DNA of 35,733 bases from Faecalispora jeddahensis. Lineage in GTDB: Bacteria; Bacillota; Clostridia; Oscillospirales; Acutalibacteraceae. Of this stretch, positions 30,161 to 35,733 are shown in pieces. The stretch's first letter is position 1, and each line of letters opens with the position of its first letter. Under the pieces are notes generated by a model. It was not told the origin of the DNA. It saw nothing but the letters and a program-made list of their open reading frames with translations, and made no database searches. The translations under genes and the position numbers were made by a program. The stretch is from positions 1 to 35,733 of the forward strand of contig NZ_CBYL010000036.1 in assembly GCF_000577335.1 (NCBI RefSeq), given 5' to 3'.

Positions 30161-31918
30161 ATGAAAAAAAGTTCAAAAACGATTTTATGTAGCGTTCTGG
30201 CAGCCGGACTGGCAATTTCATCAGCGACCGGCGCATTTGCGGCCACAGAACACTTCAACGACGCCACAAAGGATTCCGCGTGGTCCGGCTGGGAGCAGCA
30301 GTGGGCATCATCCGTCAGCACGGATTATCAGCAGGTTTCTCTGACACCCGGTAAAAACGAAACGGAACTGAATTTTGGCTGGTACTCCAAAACCGGTACT
30401 ACGGCAACACCGGTGGTCCGCCTGGCAACCAAAGAGGACATGAGCGACGCAAAAACCTTTACCGGCACCACCTCCCCCGCGATCGACGGGTATATTTCCA
30501 ACAAGGTGACCGTCAGCGGCCTGAAGGAAAACTCCACTTATTACTACACCTACCAGGTGAACGGCGTGGAAAGCAATCCCGTTAAATACGCTACCAAAAG
30601 CTTTTCCAGCTTTAAAATGCTGTTCTTCGGCGACCCGCAGATCGGCGCTTCAAAAGGACAGACCGTTTCTACCGGCAATGAGCTGGAAAACAAGTCGGCC
30701 CTGAACACCGCCGCAAGAAACGACGCCTTTAACTGGAACAAATCGCTGAACATTGCCCTGCAAAGCAATCCCGACGTCAGTTTTGCTTTGTCCGCAGGCG
30801 ACCAGATCAATAAAAACGTGAACGGCACCGACCCCGGGAACGAGATGGAATACGCCGGGTACCTGTACCCCGCAGCTTTGAAATCCCTGCCTGTGGCCAC
30901 GACCATCGGCAACCACGACGCCACGAACAAGAGCTACAGCTTCCACTTCAACAACCCGAATGCCTTTACCCAAGAAACCAGCCCCTCTGTGGCCGGAAAC
31001 GGATATTACTATACTTACGGCAACGCGCTGTTCGTTGTGCTGAACACCAACAACTACAACTGTGCCGACCATGAGGCTCTGCTGAAAAAGGCCACGGAAG
31101 AAAACCCCAATACCCGCTGGAGAATCGTTATGTTCCACCAGGATATTTACGGCAGCGGACTGGATCACTCGGAATCGGACGGTATGGTGCTGCGCACCCA
31201 GCTGACCCCTATTCTGGACAAATATGACGTTGACGTGGTCCTTCAGGGACACGACCACAGCTATTCCCGCAGCTACCTGCTGCAGGGCGACGGCAAAACT
31301 CACCCGACCTACGATGCAAACAAGCTGGCAGACGGCACCTTTGACTGGGACAACGTGATCGACAAATCCACCAAGCAGGTGCTCCCATACTATCCCGATG
31401 AGAAGGATGCAAAGGCCGTAGCGGCAAACGCACTCTTCCTCAAAGGAAACGAGGCCTATACCATTACCGGAGATAAATCGACCAAAGTAGTGAATCCGCA
31501 GGGCACTTTGTACATGACGGCCAACTCCGCCACCGGCAGCAAATTCTACGAGCTGACTCACCAGCAGCAGAACTTCATCGCATACCGCAATCAGAACTGG
31601 CAGCCCAGCTATTCGGTCCTCTCTCTGGACGACAAAACCTTCAGCATCTCAACTTACAGCATCAGTCAGGATCAGGTAAGCCAGATCGACAGCACCTTTA
31701 CCATTGAGAAAACGGTAAACCGCACACCGGCAGTCACCACAGCGGCCACCGGCAACACCGCGAAAGACACGGCTTCCACTTCGAAAACCACCACTCCCAA
31801 AACCGGGGACGCAAACGACCTGACCGGCACCGGTGCACTGGCGGCGCTCGCCGTTCTTGGTCTGGCCGCGGCAGGTGTGGCGACACTGAAAGAGAAAAAG
31901 GGCAAGCTCGCAAAATAA
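30161..31918 (+). CDS. Secreted purple-acid-phosphatase-like metallophosphoesterase with sortase-type tail
   Basis: 585 aa, ATG 30161. A signal peptide ends near AFA-A (27-28). Residues 45-145 resemble the fibronectin-like N-terminal domain of purple acid phosphatases (ETELNFGWYSKTG, VSGLKENSTYYYTYQVNG). The phosphoesterase core has FGDPQ 156-160, AGDQ 212-215, GNHD 250-253, H326 and GHDH 363-366. A Thr/Ala-rich linker leads to TPKTG (545-549), a hydrophobic helix (559-576) and KEKKGK: a cell-wall sorting signal with Thr in place of Leu. It would release phosphate from esters at the cell surface. The next gene carries a sortase domain. Confidence 0.9.
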   Translation: MKKSSKTILCSVLAAGLAISSATGAFAATEHFNDATKDSAWSGWEQQWASSVSTDYQQVSLTPGKNETELNFGWYSKTGTTATPVVRLATKEDMSDAKTFTGTTSPAIDGYISNKVTVSGLKENSTYYYTYQVNGVESNPVKYATKSFSSFKMLFFGDPQIGASKGQTVSTGNELENKSALNTAARNDAFNWNKSLNIALQSNPDVSFALSAGDQINKNVNGTDPGNEMEYAGYLYPAALKSLPVATTIGNHDATNKSYSFHFNNPNAFTQETSPSVAGNGYYYTYGNALFVVLNTNNYNCADHEALLKKATEENPNTRWRIVMFHQDIYGSGLDHSESDGMVLRTQLTPILDKYDVDVVLQGHDHSYSRSYLLQGDGKTHPTYDANKLADGTFDWDNVIDKSTKQVLPYYPDEKDAKAVAANALFLKGNEAYTITGDKSTKVVNPQGTLYMTANSATGSKFYELTHQQQNFIAYRNQNWQPSYSVLSLDDKTFSISTYSISQDQVSQIDSTFTIEKTVNRTPAVTTAATGNTAKDTASTSKTTTPKTGDANDLTGTGALAALAVLGLAAAGVATLKEKKGKLAK

Positions 31919-32025
31919 ACAACACAATCGTATTGGCGGCCCGGGGCGCAGAGCGAAAGCTTTTCGCCCCTTTGTCCTGCCGGCGCTCACGGAAGGAATC
32001 CTAGAGAAAACAGAGGAATCAAAAC

Positions 32026-34113
32026 ATGCTGAAGAAGATTGCAGAAAAATATTTCGCAGATCAAAGAGCAAACGTGCGCAGAGCCGTTATTGCCGTACTG
32101 GCCGTGGTCTTCGTACTCTTTCTGTACCAGCTCAATCAGGTGCAAAAGCCCGAGCTGGTCACAACCGTGGGGCGCACCTTTGAGCACGCCAGAGTCGTCG
32201 AGGTCGTAAAGGATAATTTACAGGAGGACGGTCATCGCTACGGGGAGCAGCAGGTTCGACTACTGATGCTGAGCGGCTCAAAGCAGGGGCAAACGGTAGA
32301 CGCGACCAGCGCCGCGGGCTATCTGTTCGGCGCGGGCTGTACCCCCGGTATGGAGGTCATTGCGATTCAGAGCGTTTCCGGAGATATTTCGGTCACCTCT
32401 GTATACAGCGCAGACCGTGAAAAGGTCATCTATGTATTTGTTCTGCTGTTTTTCCTGCTGCTGAGCATCATTGCGGGCAAACAGGGAATCAAATCCTCCA
32501 TTGGGCTGATTTTCACGCTGGCCTGTATTTTCTGGTTGTACCTGCCTTTGGTGTTCCGGGGGTTCTCCCCGTTCTGGGCGGCGGTGCTGGTTGCGGCCGT
32601 CACCACCGTGGTGACGGTGTACCTGATCGGCGGGCCGACCAAAAAATCAGCCTGCGCCATGATCGGCACGGTGTCCGGCGTGATTATCGCGGGCGCGGCG
32701 GCCGTGATCTTCGGCTATTTCTCAGGGGTTTCCGGCTATAATGTATCCGATATTGAAAATCTGCTGTTCCTGGCGGACAGCACCAAAATTCAGGTAGGCG
32801 GGCTTTTGTTCTCCGGACTGCTGATTTCCTCTTTGGGCGCCGCGATCGACATCTCGATCTCGATCGCCTCCACCATCAACGAAATCCATGAGAGCAACCC
32901 CACGCTCGGCAGGGCAGCGCTTTTTTCCTCCGGCATGCGGGTGGGGCGCGATATCATGGGGAGCAACGCCGCCACTTTGATTCTCGCGTTTGCGGGCGGC
33001 TCTTTGAGCATGCTGATATCGAATTATGTGTATGACCTGCCGTACATTCAGATCGTAAACTCCTACGGGATCGGCATTGAGATCATGCAGGCCTTTTCCG
33101 CCAGCTTTGGCATTATTCTGGCTGTTCCGATCGTTGCAGCCGTTTCGGCCATCTGGATGGGCCCCTCCCACGCCGCCTCTGCAGCCGTTGCAGAAACCCC
33201 GGAGCTTTCGCCCGGAGAAGCAGCCATACTGCCTGCCTCAACAGAAAATTTACCGGAGGATGCCACGCCGACCGGCGCATTTTCTTCTGTGATGATTTCC
33301 CATATAAAGCAGCTGACTCCCGCACTCGCGGAGGCCAAACGGGCGCTACTCCTGCACTGGAAGGGCATTACCATTGCAATATGCCTGTTTATACTGACCT
33401 TTTGCGGCCTGCAGTTTTATTCCGCCTATATGGAATACCAGAATGCAGGCAAGGAATACCGGCAGGCTGAGCAGAGTATGGAGTCCTCCCCGGCTTCCTC
33501 GATCAGGGAAACTGCCGCCCCTCTGGAATCAGGCACGCCGGGGGAAAAGCCGTTTGTCTTTGATTATGAAAAGCTCGCCGCTCAGAACAGCGACGCGGCG
33601 GGCTGGCTTCGTCTGCCGGATACCGGCCTGAGCTACCCGGTGGTACAGGGCAACGACAACTCCTATTACCTGACGCATACCTTTTATAAAAGCCGGAACA
33701 CCGCCGGGGCGATTTTTCTGGACTCCCAACTTTCAGACGGTCTTTCCGCGCAGCACTCCATCCTATACGGCCACAACATGCATGACGGCACCATGTTCGC
33801 CGAACTGCTCCGCTTCCGGGAGAAAGCCTACTGGGAACAGCATCCGCTGCTGGAGCTGTATAGCGAAGGCGGCAAAGCTATCTGCGAGGTCTTTTCTGTA
33901 CACGAAGCCGCGCCGGACAGTGAGACCTACACGCTGTCCTTTCCGAATCAGTCGAAATACGAGCAATATCTAAAGGCTATGACCAAGCTGGCACTGTACG
34001 ACACCGGGGTTACCGTCAGCCCAAGCAGCCAGATCGTAACCCTCTCCACCTGTGTCAACGACCAGCGCGACATGCGCTTTGTTGTGCAAGCCAAAAAAGT
34101 TCAGGCCGTATAA
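32026..34113 (+). CDS. YibE/F-type membrane protein fused to a class B-like sortase
   Basis: 695 aa, ATG 32026. Residues 1-380 are a YibE/F domain: an N-terminal membrane helix (20-36), an extracellular segment (HARVVEV, SGSKQGQTV), then about seven membrane helices with AAIDISISIASTINEIHESN and GRDIMGSNAATLILAFAGGS. A linker (381-445) leads to a further membrane helix (448-467) and a sortase domain (510-695) with AAGWLRLPDTGLSYPVVQGN, YGHNM (H583), TLSTC (C676) and RFVVQAKK (R684). No stop or frame change separates the halves. It follows the phosphatase gene by 107 bases, so that protein is the likely sorting substrate. YibE/F function itself is unknown. Confidence 0.88.
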   Translation: MLKKIAEKYFADQRANVRRAVIAVLAVVFVLFLYQLNQVQKPELVTTVGRTFEHARVVEVVKDNLQEDGHRYGEQQVRLLMLSGSKQGQTVDATSAAGYLFGAGCTPGMEVIAIQSVSGDISVTSVYSADREKVIYVFVLLFFLLLSIIAGKQGIKSSIGLIFTLACIFWLYLPLVFRGFSPFWAAVLVAAVTTVVTVYLIGGPTKKSACAMIGTVSGVIIAGAAAVIFGYFSGVSGYNVSDIENLLFLADSTKIQVGGLLFSGLLISSLGAAIDISISIASTINEIHESNPTLGRAALFSSGMRVGRDIMGSNAATLILAFAGGSLSMLISNYVYDLPYIQIVNSYGIGIEIMQAFSASFGIILAVPIVAAVSAIWMGPSHAASAAVAETPELSPGEAAILPASTENLPEDATPTGAFSSVMISHIKQLTPALAEAKRALLLHWKGITIAICLFILTFCGLQFYSAYMEYQNAGKEYRQAEQSMESSPASSIRETAAPLESGTPGEKPFVFDYEKLAAQNSDAAGWLRLPDTGLSYPVVQGNDNSYYLTHTFYKSRNTAGAIFLDSQLSDGLSAQHSILYGHNMHDGTMFAELLRFREKAYWEQHPLLELYSEGGKAICEVFSVHEAAPDSETYTLSFPNQSKYEQYLKAMTKLALYDTGVTVSPSSQIVTLSTCVNDQRDMRFVVQAKKVQAV

Positions 34114-34138
34114 AACACTTTTATCCCCCCTATTCTAT

Positions 34139-34182
34139 AAAAGAACAAGACGCACACCAGAGCATGTGCGTCTTGTTCTTTT
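34139..34182. terminator. Terminator after the fusion gene
   Basis: Perfect 18-base arms (34139-34156 and 34165-34182) with an 8-base loop and UUUU ends; closes the phosphatase/sortase transcript before the sigma-factor promoter. Confidence 0.9.
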
Positions 34183-34230
34183 ATGCTTTAACAAATATCG
34201 AAATGAAAAAATAATTTTTTTGAAAAAGTC

Positions 34231-34260
34231 TGAAACTTTTTCCATAGGCCGCAGCGTCTA
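34231..34260 (+). promoter_or_regulatory. ECF-type (self-recognised) promoter
   Basis: TGAAAC-TTTTT (34231-34241) and CGTCTA (34255-34260), 18 bases apart. The GAAAC / CGTC pair is the general ECF pattern and matches promoters of SigV-type loci in Firmicutes, which are autoregulated. The start codon follows 56 bases later. Confidence 0.7.
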
Positions 34261-34316
34261 TTTAGTGTAAGATAAATGATGGCGCCATCAGATACGGGAA
34301 GGAGCATTTCGTACGA

Positions 34317-34808
34317 ATGGGTGACAGCAATACACAAGAGATCATTGAAAATTACATTATTCTGAATCAAAATCAGATTTATCGGCTGGCTTTCAGCTAT
34401 GTTCATAACAAGGACGACGCGCTCGACATTGTACAGGAATCGATTTACAAAGCCATGGCCGGAAAACGGTCGCTACATAAATCCGATTCCGTTCGCCCCT
34501 GGTTTTACAAGATCGTTGTCAATACGGCGCTGGATTTTCTGCGCCGCAAAAAGCGCGAGGCCGAGCCGGACGAGGATATCCTGTTGCACGGGGAAAGCGC
34601 GGCCGACGATCACTATGAAGATATCGACCTGAAACGGGCGCTGGACAGTCTGCCGGATCTGTACCGCAGCATTGTCGTTCTGCGCTATTTTGAAGATTTG
34701 ACGCTCGAAGAAATCGCGGGAATTCTGAACGAGAATCTCAGTACCGTGAAAACGCGTCTTTACAAATCGCTGAAACTACTGCGCGTAGAAATGAGCGAAG
34801 CAGAGTAA
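34317..34808 (+). CDS. sigV: ECF sigma factor, SigV-like
   Basis: 163 aa, ATG 34317; AAGGAG is 12 bases upstream, longer than usual. Region 2 (YRLAFSYVHNKDDALDIVQE, then RPWFYKIVVNTALDFLRR) and region 4 (LDSLPDLYRSIVVLRYFEDL, LEEIAGILNENLSTVKTRLY) are complete. The following gene is an RsiV-type anti-sigma factor, which identifies the group. SigV responds to lysozyme in Bacillus subtilis and Clostridioides difficile and switches on envelope-modifying genes. Confidence 0.9.
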   Translation: MGDSNTQEIIENYIILNQNQIYRLAFSYVHNKDDALDIVQESIYKAMAGKRSLHKSDSVRPWFYKIVVNTALDFLRRKKREAEPDEDILLHGESAADDHYEDIDLKRALDSLPDLYRSIVVLRYFEDLTLEEIAGILNENLSTVKTRLYKSLKLLRVEMSEAE

Positions 34809-34820
34809 GGAGGTACTCAC

Positions 34821-35726
34821 ATGAATAAGCAGGATCTGGAACAGCTGAAGCAGCAGTACCAGGATACACCGATCCCGAAGGAACTGGATTTTGTCGTTCG
34901 GAAAGCATTGCAGGAAAATGGAGGAACCACTATGGAAAACAAACGCAGCCATAAAGGCATTAAAATAGCAGCCGCTTCTGTCGCCGCAGCTTTCGTTGTA
35001 ATCACGGCCGGAGCAAACATCAGCCCCGTATTTGCGGCCACAATGGGGAATGTACCGGTTGTCGGCAGCCTTGTAAAGGTACTTACCTTCCGTGAGTATA
35101 CGATGGACGACGGCACTTATCACGCAAATATCAAGACCCCTGCCGTAGAGGGCCTTGAAAGCAACAAGCCGCTGGAAAACAGCCTGAACCAGAAGTATAT
35201 GGAAGAAAACAAAAAGCTGTATGAGCAGTTTGAAGCCGAGGTTGCCGAACTGAAGAAAAACGGCGGCGGACACCTTGGAGTAGACAGCGGCTATGAGGTA
35301 AAATGCGACGACGACGCCATTCTTTCGATTGGCCGCTATGTTGTCAACACGGTCGGCTCTTCCTCGACCACGATGAAATATGATACCATTGATAAAAAGA
35401 ACCAGGTGCTTATTACCCTGCCCAGCCTGTTCAAGGATGAGCAGTATGTCGAGGTCATCAGCAAGAACATTCGTCAGCAGATGATCGACCAGAACAAAGC
35501 CGACCCGGATAAGATTTACTGGGTAGAGGGCATAGACGCAGGTGAGGGCACCGAGCTGTTCCAGAACATTTCGGCGGAACAAAACTTTTATATCAACACC
35601 GACCACAAGCTTGTAGTCTCGTTTGATAAGTACGAGGTGGCGCCCGGGTATATGGGTGTTGTGGATTTTGTAATCCCGACTGACTTGATCCGCGATCTGC
35701 TGGTGGGCAATGATTATATCCGCTGA
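34821..35726 (+). CDS. rsiV: RsiV-type anti-sigma factor
   Basis: 301 aa, ATG 34821 with AAGGAGG upstream, 12 bases after the sigma gene. The cytoplasmic N-terminus (about 1-46) binds the sigma factor. One membrane helix (48-66, KIAAASVAAAFVVITAGAN) is followed by a large outer part containing PAVEGLESNKPLENSLNQKY, then EVKCDDDAILSIGRYVVNT and QVLITLPSLFKDEQYVEVIS (DUF4163/DUF3298 layout), the lysozyme-sensing domain of RsiV. Cleavage in response to lysozyme is known for the family. The gene is complete, ending 7 bases before the window end. Confidence 0.9.
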   Translation: MNKQDLEQLKQQYQDTPIPKELDFVVRKALQENGGTTMENKRSHKGIKIAAASVAAAFVVITAGANISPVFAATMGNVPVVGSLVKVLTFREYTMDDGTYHANIKTPAVEGLESNKPLENSLNQKYMEENKKLYEQFEAEVAELKKNGGGHLGVDSGYEVKCDDDAILSIGRYVVNTVGSSSTTMKYDTIDKKNQVLITLPSLFKDEQYVEVISKNIRQQMIDQNKADPDKIYWVEGIDAGEGTELFQNISAEQNFYINTDHKLVVSFDKYEVAPGYMGVVDFVIPTDLIRDLLVGNDYIR

Positions 35727-35733
35727 TAGCGGG

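Noticed and set aside
30650-31561. 303-codon open frame on the minus strand
   Set aside because: It lies wholly antisense to the phosphatase gene, has no ribosome site and a low-complexity Val/Gly-rich translation.

Overview
The window has two parts: the early half of an integrated temperate phage (1 to about 19350) and host chromosome (19350 to the end). Short Shine-Dalgarno-led genes, sigma-A promoters with 17-base spacers, a sortase, a SigV/RsiV pair and a PdaA-type deacetylase point to a Gram-positive, probably spore-forming member of the Clostridia. Medium GC and gene style would fit the Oscillospiraceae/Ruminococcaceae, but that placement is inference.

PROPHAGE. From right to left: a tRNA 3' remnant (attachment site, 19321-19349), a tyrosine integrase, an ImmA-type metallopeptidase and a Xre repressor read rightward. 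A divergent control region (17050-17270) carries three ACG-N5-CGT operators and a strong leftward promoter. A long leftward operon follows, mostly with 4-base start/stop overlaps. It encodes an excisionase-like protein, a Rha/ORF6C antirepressor-like protein, a second Xre protein, small zinc-ribbon proteins and a broken cytosine methyltransferase. Next come a recombination block (SMC-like ATPase, PD-(D/E)XK nuclease and companions, SSB) and a replication block (CHC2 primase, DUF927 helicase, DEAD/DEAH helicase) split by an array of GTGGGAC boxes that may be the phage origin. The block ends with HNH and VRR-NUC nucleases, an ASCH protein, an ArpU-like late activator, a phage tRNA-Lys and the start of the terminase small subunit, which runs off the left edge. 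Several genes here are shorter than 60 codons.

HOST. A perfect 45-base terminator follows the tRNA remnant. Then come a SugE/Gdx-type SMR transporter behind a 20-bp hairpin, an Ldh2-family dehydrogenase, a small zinc-ribbon membrane protein, a complete livKHMGF branched-chain amino acid ABC operon with promoter, attenuator-like hairpin and terminator, trmB, an HD-GYP protein and pdaA.

The right end is a cell-envelope locus. It has a secreted purple-acid-phosphatase-like protein with a sortase-type tail, preceded by a PhoP-box-like repeat and a good promoter. Next is a single protein that fuses a YibE/F-type membrane domain to a class B-like sortase. Last is an ECF sigma factor with an anti-sigma factor of the RsiV type, behind an ECF-type promoter. 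The YibE/F-sortase fusion beside its likely substrate is the most unusual gene arrangement here. Within the phage, the most unusual signals are the GTGGGAC array, the methyltransferase frameshift at an (AG)6 tract, and a repeated hairpin/Shine-Dalgarno module.
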